From NCBI RefSeq assembly GCF_001188955.3, contig NZ_JPRF03000021.1, positions 549,389 to 613,388 of the forward strand: a stretch of DNA of 64,000 nt, written 5' to 3'. Every line of letters starts with the position of its first letter. The first letter of the stretch is position 1. Under the pieces are notes generated by a model, which did no database searches, had not been told where the DNA came from, and saw only the letters and a program-made list of their open reading frames with translations. Positions 9,386 to 16,998 of the stretch are shown here, in pieces. The position numbers were made by a program, and so were the translations under genes. The stretch is from Kitasatospora aureofaciens. GTDB taxonomy: Bacteria; Actinomycetota; Actinomycetes; Streptomycetales; Streptomycetaceae.

Positions 9386-9522
9386 CGGTCGGCCGGCTCG
9401 TTGCCCCGTTCGCCGCAGCCCTCCTCGAACTCGTCCAGGCCCAGGCCGACGACACCAGCCGCTTCGTCGGCCTGCCGACCTGGATGCAGATCCTCGACCG
9501 GCACTTCCCACGACCCCAGTGA
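9386..9522 (+). pseudogene. unidentified C-terminal gene fragment
   Basis: Directly after the ISL3 remnant the frame reads RLVAPFAAALLELVQAQADD..RFVGLPTWMQILDRHFPRPQ and stops. The composition is protein-like (amphipathic helix, balanced charge) and unlike the shadow frames around it. There is no start of its own, so it looks like the tail of a gene truncated by the ISL3 event. I do not recognise the family. Confidence 0.3.
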
Positions 9523-9571
9523 CCACCGGCCCGACGTTCTGATGACAGTTCAAGAGCTATCCGGCAGGCAC

Positions 9572-9609
9572 CGATGGCGTCGACCAGCACCAGACAGTCG
9601 ACGCCATCG
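9572..9609. terminator. 13-bp inverted repeat, possible terminator
   Basis: Perfect 13-base arms at 9572-9584 and 9597-9609 enclose a 12-base loop. It follows the gene fragment ending at 9522 and could be its former terminator. The stretch from 9610 to 9860 holds no recognisable gene. Confidence 0.4.
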
Positions 9610-9874
9610 CGTTCAACGACCCCGCCCGCTACGCCGCCGCTTCCCCGGCCGGCTCGTCGTCGATGTGCTTGAGCCGGCTGCGGGCGTGATGCTGTTGTCG
9701 TCTGGGCCCGGGGGCGCATGTCGCAGAACCTGTCGCGCAGGGCGTGGTGCGAGAATCCTAGGACGGCCGGAATTCATCCGTGGCACGTTTTCATCGTTGT
9801 CGGCTCAGATCGTCGGCTGATTGGTTCCAGACGCGAAACCGCCAGTGCCGTCTCAGATGACCTAGGAGGATAGT

Positions 9875-10183
9875 GTGGGTGTCCATATCGAGCAGGGAGC
9901 GGGAAAAGAGGCATGCAGGCCCGAGTGCCTCGGCCTCTACGACAACTACGGCTTCAACACGCGTGACATGGGGAAGGTCTTGTCGACCGACGAAGACATC
10001 CCCGACTTGCGTGACTACGATTTCAACGACGCGGCCAGTTCCTTCTACAACAACACCGAGCGCGTGGTCACGGTGTATAAGGACGTCAAGTACGGCGGCG
10101 AGAGTCTCGAAATCCAACCCCGAGAGGCGGAAGACGTTCCCGCTGGCTGGAACGACACGATCTCGTCGGTCAGGTTCGCGTAG
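9875..10183 (+). CDS. betagamma-crystallin-like protein (peptidase inhibitor I36 type)
   Basis: A GTG start sits behind AGGAGGA. The 102-residue product contains two copies of the calcium-binding (N/D)(N/D)xx(S/T)S signature of betagamma-crystallins: NDAASS at about residue 51 and NDTISS near the C-terminus, the latter in the usual W-NDTISS-VRF context. The segment VVTVYKDVKYGGESLEI is a typical Greek-key strand pair. Bacterial members include calcium-stabilised secreted proteins and the streptomycete metalloproteinase inhibitor fold. No signal peptide is visible, which is unusual for the family, so it may act inside the cell or be exported by another route. It is monocistronic and followed by a strong hairpin. 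Confidence 0.75.
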   Translation: MGVHIEQGAGKEACRPECLGLYDNYGFNTRDMGKVLSTDEDIPDLRDYDFNDAASSFYNNTERVVTVYKDVKYGGESLEIQPREAEDVPAGWNDTISSVRFA

Positions 10184-10200
10184 CCTTCGCTTCCACATCG

Positions 10201-10257
10201 CGCCGTTGGGCGGGAGACATCGGCGTGAGCATGCCTGACGTCTCCCGCCCAGCGGCG
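10201..10257. terminator. strong hairpin between convergent genes
   Basis: Arms of 18 bases at 10201-10218 and 10240-10257 pair with a single G-T wobble around a 21-base loop. It lies 18 bp after the crystallin-like gene and about 100 bp beyond the end of the convergent HTH gene, so it probably acts as a terminator. Confidence 0.65.
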
Positions 10258-10359
10258 TCTGGCTGGCTCACCCCAGTGGCCCGCACGTCGAGCAAAACGG
10301 TTGTCGGCCGGGGCCTTCCGGCCTTGGTGCATCGGTACAGCGGTTGGCGCTGAGAACGA

Positions 10360-10864
10360 TCATGGTCCGGTCAGTGCGAGGGTGCTGACGAGGTTCTCGT
10401 ACTCGCGGCGGGCCTTGCGCTGGGCCGGAACCGCCGGAGCGCCAGGGCCGCCGTCGAGCGACTGGCAGCGGGCGAGGAGTCCGAGGTGCACGGCAGGGAC
10501 GGCGCTAACGCGCAGGGTGTAGCCCTGCCCACGTCGTATGGTCACCCCCTGGTCGAGCGCGTCCCGCTCGGCGGGGTCCAGTTCGGTGCTGCGGAGGAAG
10601 TCGGCGACCTTGGCCGGCATGTCGAGGGTGACCGGCAGCCGGGGAGTCCTCCTCGATGGCGGCCTGGTCGGGCAGGAGGTCGGCGACGGCCGTCCGGATC
10701 GCGCCGCGGCTGACGCCGTGGTCGCGGGCGAGGGCGGCGATGGACCGGCCTTCCAGATACGCGGCGCGCACGGCCTCAGCAATTCGGTGTGGGGCCGGCT
10801 CGGACACGGACGATCTGGGGCCGGTGACGGTAACGGCCGAATTCGGGGCGGTCCTGGTCGACAA
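10360..10864 (-). pseudogene. helix-turn-helix protein with a frameshift
   Basis: The N-terminal part (start at 10864) reads PHRIAEAVRAAYLEGRSIAA, then LARDHGVSRGAIRTAVADLL, a resolvase-like helix-turn-helix of the kind that recognises DNA. Near 10640 the frame changes, and the continuation reads RLPVTLDMPAKVADFLRSTE, LDPAERDALDQGVTIRRGQG and ENLVSTLALTGP to the stop at 10360. Both halves look like real coding sequence, so one gene has suffered a one-base shift (or there is a sequencing error). It overlaps the 3' end of the ligase gene by about 90 bp on the same strand, which suggests translational coupling in a three-gene operon. Role unknown; a DNA-binding partner of the ligase is one possibility. 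Confidence 0.55.
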
Positions 10865-11723
10865 GGATTTCGACGACGATCTCGGGGACGACGGGCAGGT
10901 AGGAGACGGGTGGGCTGCCGGGTAGTCCGCCGACGGTGCCGGGCAGCTCGGCGAGCTGGTCGTCGGCGGCGGGGTGCAGCTGTGGTGCGAGTTCGCGCCG
11001 CAGCTCGGGTGTGAGGGGAAGGCTCACGCCGACGGCGCGCAGCCGGCCGTCGGTGTCGGGGCGGGAGAGGACGGCGGCCTGCTGGTTGGGGTTGGCGGCC
11101 GCGGTGATGCCGGTGATGACGGCGTCTGCGGTGTGGCGTCGGCGCCATTTGGTCCAGGCGGAGCCGTAACGCGGTAGGTCGGGGCGGCCGAGGGGTTTGG
11201 CGACGACACCCTCGATGGCACCGCCCAGCGAGCCGACCCAGGCCAGCGCCCCGTGGTCGTCGCCGGTGGCGGGGGTGGGCCTGATCCCGGCGGGGGCACC
11301 GTCGAGCAGGGCGAGCATCCGCTCCCGGCGCTCCCGGTACGCCTGGCCGCGAAGGTCGGTGGTGTCGTTGCCGGTGGCGAGGAGGTCGAACGCCACGAAC
11401 ACCACGCTGAACCCGGCGCCGGGCTTCGGCCCTTTGCCCGCGCTGGTCTGCAGGAGGGTGAAGGACACCGTGCCGTCGTCGGTGACGGCCAGGAGCTCGC
11501 CGTCGTAGACGGCCTCGGGCAGCCGTCGGGCGGTGTGGGCGACGTCGGCCATCGCGCGGGTGAGATCCGTGCCGTGCCAGCTGAACACCCTGGAATCGGG
11601 ACCGGTGCGCAGCAGCGCCCGCCAACCGTCCCATTTCGGCTCCAGGCTGAGGCCGCCACCGGAGGGGAAGTCGGTGACGGGGCGGCCGAGCGCGACGTCG
11701 ACCGGCAGGTCGAAGGGCAGCAT
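10776..11723 (-). CDS. ATP-dependent DNA ligase-like nucleotidyltransferase
   Basis: The 315-residue protein carries the ligase signature EPKWDGWR near the N-terminus (KxDG motif I, catalytic Lys at about residue 30), a motif III-like VVFVAFDLL, motif IV EGVVAKPL and a motif V-like WTKWRRRHT. The C-terminal VVEILVDQ..FGRYRHRPQIVRVR resembles the OB-fold end of LigC/LigD-type ligases. It would seal DNA nicks using ATP through a lysyl-AMP intermediate. It stands alone, without the polymerase or nuclease domains of LigD. It lies 6 bp after a small Cys-motif gene and overlaps an HTH gene. A LexA-like palindrome lies upstream of this operon, so DNA-damage control is plausible. Confidence 0.85.
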   Translation of the reverse strand: MLPFDLPVDVALGRPVTDFPSGGGLSLEPKWDGWRALLRTGPDSRVFSWHGTDLTRAMADVAHTARRLPEAVYDGELLAVTDDGTVSFTLLQTSAGKGPKPGAGFSVVFVAFDLLATGNDTTDLRGQAYRERRERMLALLDGAPAGIRPTPATGDDHGALAWVGSLGGAIEGVVAKPLGRPDLPRYGSAWTKWRRRHTADAVITGITAAANPNQQAAVLSRPDTDGRLRAVGVSLPLTPELRRELAPQLHPAADDQLAELPGTVGGLPGSPPVSYLPVVPEIVVEILVDQDRPEFGRYRHRPQIVRVRAGPTPNC

Positions 11724-11729
11724 GGCGGC

Positions 11730-11936
11730 CTACCCGTCCTCGTCCGTGGAGGTACCCGGAGGAATCGCGAGGAAGTAGGCGAGCGCCTCCGGGGCAGCGT
11801 CGATCATGTCATGCTGTTCCTCTGCGGTGGGGCGTGGCTGGTCGAAGCACGCGAGGGAGCAGGCCCCCCGAGGGTTCCAGGGAGCGGTGCGTCCGCAGGC
11901 GTCGCAGGTCATCGTTGCGCTCGGGGCCATGTCCAC
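11730..11936 (-). CDS. small zinc-ribbon-like protein
   Basis: A 68-residue protein with CDACG near the N-terminus and C-SLAC about 12 residues later, a CxxC..CxxxC arrangement that suggests a single bound zinc. The rest (EEQHDMIDAAPEALAYFLAI) is likely one helix. It is the first gene of a compact operon whose second gene is the DNA ligase, 6 bp downstream. Such small zinc proteins often help bind DNA or partner proteins; that role is inferred from position. Its upstream region contains the LexA-like box. Confidence 0.6.
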   Translation of the reverse strand: MDMAPSATMTCDACGRTAPWNPRGACSLACFDQPRPTAEEQHDMIDAAPEALAYFLAIPPGTSTDEDG

Positions 11937-12013
11937 CTCAGCGGTCTCTTCAGTCCACGGTAGGCCCGTGTCGGCAGCGGCCGGAGCTGACGTTTAATCA
12001 CTCGAACCATGTA

Positions 12014-12029
12014 TCGAACAATTGTTCCT
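12014..12029. promoter_or_regulatory. LexA-like SOS box
   Basis: The sequence TCGAACAATTGTTCCT has the core GAAC-AATT-GTTC, a near-perfect match to the actinobacterial LexA operator TCGAAC-N4-GTTCGA. It lies 78 bp upstream of the zinc-ribbon/ligase/HTH operon on the minus strand and directly before an ATG at 12030 on the plus strand, so it could control both directions. The plus-strand frame is cut by the cassette at 12080. Confidence 0.65.
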
Positions 12030-12079
12030 ATGAGTGTCGATGTGCCGTTCTCCCGTCCCGCGCACCCCGCACCGGTGGC

Positions 12080-12167
12080 TGTCCTGTGCCACCGATCCTT
12101 GACCGATTGCCACTCAAGTTGGACCACTGGGCGGTTCGTGCCATCGAACCTTGACCGCCCTGGTCAG
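12080..12167 (+). repeat. MIC-1 left terminal inverted repeat
   Basis: 88 bases that pair with 12605-12692 with one mismatch. Related but diverged ends are found at 27985-28033 and at both ends of the 62631-62989 element. Confidence 0.9.
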
Positions 12168-12209
12168 GGCTCACCGAGCGGTGTCAGCCCCTTGCTGGAT
12201 GATCTGGCC

Positions 12210-12608
12210 ATGCTGATTGCGACCAACGAGCGCGGCCACGTGGTGAAACGCCCGTCCAAGCCGGCTATCGGGACGATGCTGGCCAACCTGCGGCGCGGTA
12301 ACGCCCACATGGTCCTGGAGCGGGTGGACGAGAGGCAGCCCGGAAGTTGGTACATCCAGGTCCGGCTCCGCGAGAACAACACCTTCCAGCTCGAATACAG
12401 GGACGGCGTGGCTGAGCTGCACTATCAGACACTGACGATCTCCCAGGAGAAGGTCCTCGGGGCGCTGCTCGGCTGGGCTGGCGCGAAGCCGGGCTGGCGG
12501 GACGGCTTCATGTGGAACAACATCGGTGAGCAGTTCGGACCCAGCGACTGCGAATCCCCGGAGCCGTCCGGCGGCACGAAGCCGTCGACTGATCCGGAAC
12601 CGGTCTGA
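12210..12608 (+). CDS. passenger protein of the TIR cassette (hypothetical, Imm1-like?)
   Basis: Within the cassette the best start is the ATG at 12210; the frame is open further upstream but through the inverted repeat. The 132-residue product reads FQLEYRDGVAELHYQTLTIS, then EKVLGALLGWAGAKPGWRDG and FMWNNIGEQFG. This is an alternating beta/alpha pattern typical of small streptomycete hypothetical proteins and reminiscent of Imm1-type immunity proteins. It has no transposase motif, signal peptide or membrane helix. The stop codon lies inside the right inverted repeat, so gene and element ends are integrated, which implies stable co-evolution. No promoter is obvious inside the cassette. The immunity suggestion is weak and based only on general sequence character. 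Confidence 0.7.
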   Translation: MLIATNERGHVVKRPSKPAIGTMLANLRRGNAHMVLERVDERQPGSWYIQVRLRENNTFQLEYRDGVAELHYQTLTISQEKVLGALLGWAGAKPGWRDGFMWNNIGEQFGPSDCESPEPSGGTKPSTDPEPV

Positions 12609-12692
12609 CCAGGGCGGTCAAGGTTCGATGGCACGAACCGCCCAGTGGTCCAACTTCAGTGGCAATCGGTCAAGGATCGGTGGCACAGGACA
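12605..12692 (-). repeat. MIC-1 right terminal inverted repeat
   Basis: Reverse complement of 12080-12167 with a single difference. It is followed directly by the second copy of the GTGGC duplication. Confidence 0.9.
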
Positions 12693-12697
12693 GTGGC

Positions 12698-13087
12698 CGG
12701 GGATGCCGAGCGCGCTCCCCGGGAGCTGGTGACGCTGCCCTAATTCGGGAGCCAGTTAGGCAACGGAATCGAGAGCCACCTGCGGTCCTGGACCATCGAC
12801 ACTGGTTGAGTACTGGGGTAGATGGTGCGGGCGAGCCTCGGCTACGCCACTTGGCCGAGCTGTGGTGCCGCAGAGTGCTCCAGGGCGGGCAACGCGAACC
12901 TGTCGCGCAAGCATGGTCTTCTGGCTGTGGGGTCGGACCGGTCTAGCGGGGCCTGGCAGGGTGCCGATCCGGCGGGAGACCCGCCCGGGTCACACCATCT
13001 CTGTCTGCGTCGGCAGGTCGGGCGTGATGTACCGGGCCTGCCCGCCCGGGCCGACTGGTCAGCCGGCCCGGGCGGGGGCCCGTGCTC
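12698..13087. other. no recognisable gene
   Basis: About 390 bp without a frame that has a ribosome site and protein-like composition. It contains a few short GC-rich inverted repeats and nothing I can name. Confidence 0.5.
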
Positions 13088-14101
13088 TCAGTAGGTCAGT
13101 ACGAGGCAGCCACTCTGGCCGGCCTTACCATCCTCACCCGGCTTGGGGTAGAAGTTGTCATAGTTCCGGTTCCAGTCCCCCGCGTCCCCGCCGCGGCCTC
13201 CGTCGCCGCCCTTCCCGCGCGCGTTCTCGGGGCAGGCCGCCATGCTCGGCAGTGGGACAATCGCGCCCCAGGGCGTCGTCACACCGGCGGCTCCGCCGCG
13301 TCCGCCGTCACCTCCGCGGCCGTCTCCCCGGTCGTGATTGCCGTCCTCCCCGTTCCGACCGGAATCTCCGAACTTGCCCCCTCTGGCCAGCGCATCGTTG
13401 GCGCATTTGGGGCCGCGAGTGTCCCAGGTCCCGCCACCGACCCTCTCGTTGGACGGGCCGCCCTTGCCGCCCTTACCGCTCAGATCGCGGGTGGTTTGCG
13501 AGCTCCCCTTCGCCGACTCTCCTCCCCCTCCGCCCCACGCCCCCAGGCCGCCCCTGGCCCTGATGGAGTTGTTCGTCGTCTTGTCCCACACCCACGAATC
13601 GTCGCCGTAGTCGCCGCCGTAGCCGCCCTCGCCGTTGTAGCGGTTCTCGGGGTCCCAGCTGTGGCTGCCGCGGCCGCCGGGGTAGCCCTTCCCCACGGCG
13701 AGGTGGATGACCTGTCCGGGCTTGACCGGGAAGACGCACTCGACAGCCCCGCCGCCGTTGCCGCCGGCGCCTCCACCGCCGCCGCCACCGAACTGGAACT
13801 GGTTCCCGTTGCCGCCGGAGCCTCCACCGCCTCCGCTGCCACCGGCGCCGACCGCCGTGGCCGTCAGCTGAGTGACGCCCTTCGGGACGGTGAATTCGTA
13901 CGTGCCCGGTGTCGCGTACACCTTCGTCACCGGTGCCGCCGCAGCGGCATCACGGGCAGATGCCTGCGCCCGCGCCTGCGCGGGCATCGCCGAACCGCTC
14001 AGCACCGCCGCGACCACCAGCACGGCTGCCTGCCCGGCCCGGCCGCTGCTGCGGCCCTTGCCCAGAATCCCACCGATATACAGACCAGACCGTCCGGCCA
14101 C
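13088..14101 (-). CDS. secreted glycine-rich protein
   Basis: I choose the GTG preceded by GAGAGGA; a longer frame exists but its upstream part looks non-coding. The 337-residue product begins with a signal peptide whose hydrophobic core is AVLVVAAVLSGSAMPAQARA. A beta segment typical of phage-tail and surface glycine-rich proteins follows (TKVYATPGTYEFTVPKGVTQ). The rest is GGxGGxGG sequence with scattered aromatic and charged residues, two CxF/CPE-type cysteines, and a C-terminal QSGCLVLTY. Polyglycine surface proteins of this kind usually form fibres or matrix, but the substrate is unknown. Translation of the GC-rich repeats in other frames produces long spurious frames here. It is not part of an evident operon. 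Confidence 0.75.
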   Translation of the reverse strand: MAGRSGLYIGGILGKGRSSGRAGQAAVLVVAAVLSGSAMPAQARAQASARDAAAAAPVTKVYATPGTYEFTVPKGVTQLTATAVGAGGSGGGGGSGGNGNQFQFGGGGGGGAGGNGGGAVECVFPVKPGQVIHLAVGKGYPGGRGSHSWDPENRYNGEGGYGGDYGDDSWVWDKTTNNSIRARGGLGAWGGGGGESAKGSSQTTRDLSGKGGKGGPSNERVGGGTWDTRGPKCANDALARGGKFGDSGRNGEDGNHDRGDGRGGDGGRGGAAGVTTPWGAIVPLPSMAACPENARGKGGDGGRGGDAGDWNRNYDNFYPKPGEDGKAGQSGCLVLTY

Positions 14102-14536
14102 GCCGTTGTCCTCTCGCTCGCATCTGGACCAGGCCTCAGAACGCCGAAGCGTCCAGGCCCGGGGAAGACGGAAGCCGCGCCGCACACCACGGCGCACCGG
14201 GCCACCACGACCGGGGCGCCGCACAACTCGGCTGTCCAATCTGCTTCAACGACCCGGGTACACGCCGGTCACCGCCCGGACACCCCCCGGAACACTTGGC
14301 TGATTCGGCGGCAGCCGGATGGCCGGGCCGGTTTCTCCAGGCCGCTGCAGTACCGGGCGACGTGCGCCTTCAGGACGGTCCGTCTGATCGGGCCCCGCCC
14401 CGAGCCGGCCTGACACGGCGTCGCTCGAACGAGGTGCCGACAGTGTGAGCGGCCAGCCTCGATCACTCCGATACAGAAGCCGTTCACGAGTTCACAAGTG
14501 GCTCTCGAACTCGTTGCCCAGGTGGCTCCCGTTCTA

Positions 14537-14669
14537 GGCTCTGGCCCAACTTCTGTGGTGCCGGCCCGAGCCCGGGCATGCCGGAGTCTCGGAAGGCGAA
14601 ACCCGCAGGTCAGGGACCGCTTCCGTCGGAGCGCGCACGGCGTAGCTCCACAGAAGTTGAGCCAGAGCC
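14537..14669. repeat. spaced 22-bp inverted repeat
   Basis: Arms at 14537-14558 and 14648-14669 match in reverse complement with one mismatch and are separated by about 90 bp. No gene lies inside. This could be the ends of a tiny transposon derivative or an RNA stem. It directly precedes repeat R4. Confidence 0.5.
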
Positions 14670-14691
14670 CCGTTCTACCTGTCGAAAACAC

Positions 14692-15234
14692 AGCTCCCGA
14701 TGCGGCTCCCGATGTGGCTCCTGATGCGAGCACCCCCGTCCCGGGCGCGGGGTGGCATCTGTGCAGCTCACAGGGCCCACCAAGGTGGCCGGAAAAGCCG
14801 ACATCCCTCTCTGCGTGCCCTTGTCCTCCTGGTGGTGGGGGTGGGGTGGTGGTGCGTTGTCGGGTCGGGGTGGCCTGCGGCGCTGGCTGGCGGGACTTGC
14901 CCGGCGGCCTGGCGGCCTTCGTGGTCCCCGGCTGGGCCGTCGGGGACGGCCCGGTGTTCGGCGGGGTGGTGCGTCGTGGAACCCGGGCATCGCCGGCCCG
15001 GCCCACCGGACGCCACCGCCGGACGTGACGCCGGTCTATCCCGTCGACTGGTTGCCCGCGCACGGGGGCCCGGGCTGTTCGGCCGGGGGTGCGGCTCGTG
15101 GTTCGGTACGGGGTGCGGCTGGGGGTTCGGTCCGCGGTTCGGTTCGGCCACCGGCCTCCGTCTTCGCTTGCCGCCTGTTTGCGCTGCTCATCGGGGGTGA
15201 CGGGCCGAACTCACCACCTCGACTTACCTTCCTG
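14692..15234. repeat. dispersed repeat R4, contiguous copy
   Basis: Two blocks, 14692-14893 and 14936-15234, match with few differences the blocks at 39581-39790 and 40821-41141, in the same order and orientation. Here they are separated by only about 40 bp; in the other copy they flank about 1 kb carrying an isochorismatase-family gene. There is no convincing coding sequence in this copy. Confidence 0.75.
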
Positions 15235-15345
15235 GCTGGCTGGCGGGCGGAGATGGAGACCACCCGCCTGGCCTTGCCCAAAGTCGCGTTCGAACTCGGT
15301 CGGCGGAATGTAGTCGAGGGCGGAGTGAAGCCGCTCCTGCTCTAG
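15211..15345 (-). pseudogene. IS3-family transposase C-terminal scrap
   Basis: The minus strand reads ERLHSALDYIPPTEFERDFG, the conserved C-terminal end of IS3-family OrfB proteins (compare W..R.HSAL.Y.SP.E.E). Nothing else of the transposase is present. It overlaps the right edge of repeat R4. The stretch from 15346 to 15593 holds no recognisable gene. Confidence 0.55.
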
Positions 15346-15593
15346 CTCCCCTGGCTCTGGGGCACGCACAGGAAACCACCCGGCCCCCACCTCATCGGCC
15401 GCATCCCACATCGCGCCACAGTCTCCGGCGTCGGGCGCTCGGCGCCGACTCCTCGCAGGTCGGCGGGCGGGTCCGGGAACCGGCGCCCCGCGGGGGGCCC
15501 GCACGCCGCCGCCGACGGGACGGGGTCGGTGGGAGCCCTGCGGCCGACGTCAAAGGATCGTCGCGGGTGCCCGGAGGAGATGCGGCGGATGGA

Positions 15594-16544
15594 TCACCGG
15601 TCGTGTCCGCCAGCCTCCACGCAGGAGAGCAGGAAGTCGAGGAAGTGGTCGTCGAGCGGTTCCCCCAGCAGGGGCTGCAGGAAGAGGAACTGCCCCTGCG
15701 GGTTGACCTCCAGCCAGACGGGCTCACCGTCCGGGGTCAACTTGATGTCGATGGCGCCCATGCGCAGCCCGAGTCGCTCCAGCACCTCCGCCACCCCGCG
15801 GCCCACATCGGGCGGCACGTCCCACCTGGAGATGGGCACGTTGAGGTCGGGCCGCCAGTCGAGCCGGTCGGTCTCGATGAGGGCCGCGTACATGCGCTCG
15901 CCGAAGCAGTTGAGCCGGACGTGCCTGCGGCCGGGGATGTACTCCTGGTAGACGGCCGGGCAGACGCTGAAGGACTCCTCGGGGATGGCCCGCGGATCGT
16001 CGATGTACTGGGTGAACATGAGCGGGCCGGTCGCGCCCACCACGGGTTTGACGATCACGCGGTCCACGGTGCGGGCGAACTCCAGCACCTCGTCGCGGGA
16101 TTGGGTGACGAGCGTGCGCGGCACCCGGAAGCCCGCCTCCCGCGCTACGGAGAGCTGGTACAACTTGTCCGCGGCGCGGTCGGTCGCTTCGGGGGTGGAG
16201 ATCCACTGGCCCCGGAAGCACGCCGCGAGGATGCCGCCGAGAGCGCCGCGGCTGTCGTTGTCGACCAGGCGCCACTGGTGGTCGGTCGACGCGCGGGCGG
16301 AGGCCTGCTGGTTCGCCCGCATCCGCCGCCACCACAGCACCGACACCGCGTCGAGGGGGATGATGCGCCCCTCCGAGGTCAGGACGGTGCTAGGTGCGTC
16401 CCCATGCGAACTCCACGTCAGGCCGGGACGTCCGCTGATCCGGTCGCACTCCAGGACGTGGAAGTCGCGGAAGCCGCGACGGACGGCGGCATCCCGGATG
16501 ACGTGGGTGTGGAAATCGTCCTCGACGGACACCGTGAGGATCAT
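15594..16544 (-). CDS. ATP-grasp ribosomal peptide maturase (MvdD-like)
   Basis: The 316-residue protein has the layout of MvdD/TgmB-type ATP-grasp enzymes: a small N-terminal domain (MILTVSVEDDFHTHVIRDAA and VLWWRRMRANQQ), the nucleotide-binding motif ADKLYQLSVAREAGFRVPRT, VIVKPVVGATG, and the metal-binding end AIDIKLTPDGEPVWLEVNPQ followed by GQFLFLQPLLG. Known members form ester or amide cross-links between side chains of a precursor peptide at the cost of ATP. Its ATG overlaps the stop of the upstream small gene by 4 bp (ATGA), a strong sign of translational coupling. No transporter or protease gene lies next to it. The enzyme family is well supported; the reaction on this particular substrate is inferred. 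Confidence 0.8.
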   Translation of the reverse strand: MILTVSVEDDFHTHVIRDAAVRRGFRDFHVLECDRISGRPGLTWSSHGDAPSTVLTSEGRIIPLDAVSVLWWRRMRANQQASARASTDHQWRLVDNDSRGALGGILAACFRGQWISTPEATDRAADKLYQLSVAREAGFRVPRTLVTQSRDEVLEFARTVDRVIVKPVVGATGPLMFTQYIDDPRAIPEESFSVCPAVYQEYIPGRRHVRLNCFGERMYAALIETDRLDWRPDLNVPISRWDVPPDVGRGVAEVLERLGLRMGAIDIKLTPDGEPVWLEVNPQGQFLFLQPLLGEPLDDHFLDFLLSCVEAGGHDR

Positions 16545-16810
16545 TGGGCGGGGCAGTCCACGCAGCAGTCGTCGGAGCAGCCGCACGAGCACGACTCCGA
16601 AGCCGAGCCTCCCATGCGGGAGGCGTCGATGCGCATCCCGGTGGTGGCACGGACAGCCTCCTCCCAGTCCCGGAGCTCTTCCGGCGTGTTCAGGCGTACG
16701 AACGAGTCGGGCTGCGCCCTGAGGATGACGGGAGGAGCCAGTTCGGTCGAGATTCTGGACCGGGCCTGCACGTCCTCGGCCACGGGGTCTCCGAGCTTGA
16801 ACGATGCCAT
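16541..16810 (-). CDS. putative RiPP precursor with Cys-rich tail
   Basis: This 89-residue protein is coupled (ATGA overlap) to the ATP-grasp gene, the usual position of a precursor. Residues 1 to about 60 form a leader-like region with PPVILRAQPDSFVRLNTPEE and LRDWEEAVRATTG. The last 20 residues are strikingly different: ESCSCGCSDDCCVDCPAQ has six cysteines plus Ser and Asp. Known graspetide cores use Thr/Ser/Lys with Glu/Asp, so a Cys-dense core would be unusual. The cysteines could be modified, bind a metal, or be the basis for disulfides. An AGGTGACTCACC stretch just before the ATG is a possible ribosome site. It could instead be a metallochaperone-like accessory protein. Confidence 0.7.
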   Translation of the reverse strand: MASFKLGDPVAEDVQARSRISTELAPPVILRAQPDSFVRLNTPEELRDWEEAVRATTGMRIDASRMGGSASESCSCGCSDDCCVDCPAQ

Positions 16811-16998
16811 GGTGAGTCACCTCCACGGAGGGGTTGGTGAGGTGTGGTCTTTCCACCAGCACAGCACCGTTGAGGCGTTGCCGCATATCGAAGAACTTGA
16901 CGACTCAACAAACCGGGCGCATCAAGCCGCCGGCCCGACCCCGCGCCGCGTCAGGCGGTCGGGTGGCCGGAACGGTGTGGTCCTTCTGAGGGGCCGGG

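Larger units (their letters stand above)
12080..12692. mobile_element. 613-bp TIR-flanked passenger cassette without transposase (MIC-1)
   Basis: The element is bounded by 88-bp terminal inverted repeats (12080-12167 and 12605-12692) that differ at one position, and by a 5-bp direct duplication GTGGC at 12075-12079 and 12693-12697. The tips begin TGTCCTGTGCC and contain two TTGACC motifs, reminiscent of IS481-type ends. Inside is one gene that is not a transposase, so this fits a mobile insertion cassette mobilised in trans. With the cassette and one duplication removed, the flanking sequence reads as one open frame from the ATG at 12009 or 12030 to a TAA at 12739. The host frame therefore seems to have been interrupted, although that frame is short. 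Confidence 0.85.

Noticed and set aside
14498..15028. Plus-strand frame rich in Ala/Pro/Gly across repeat R4
   Set aside because: The same DNA in the other R4 copy does not keep the frame, so it is a non-coding repeat.
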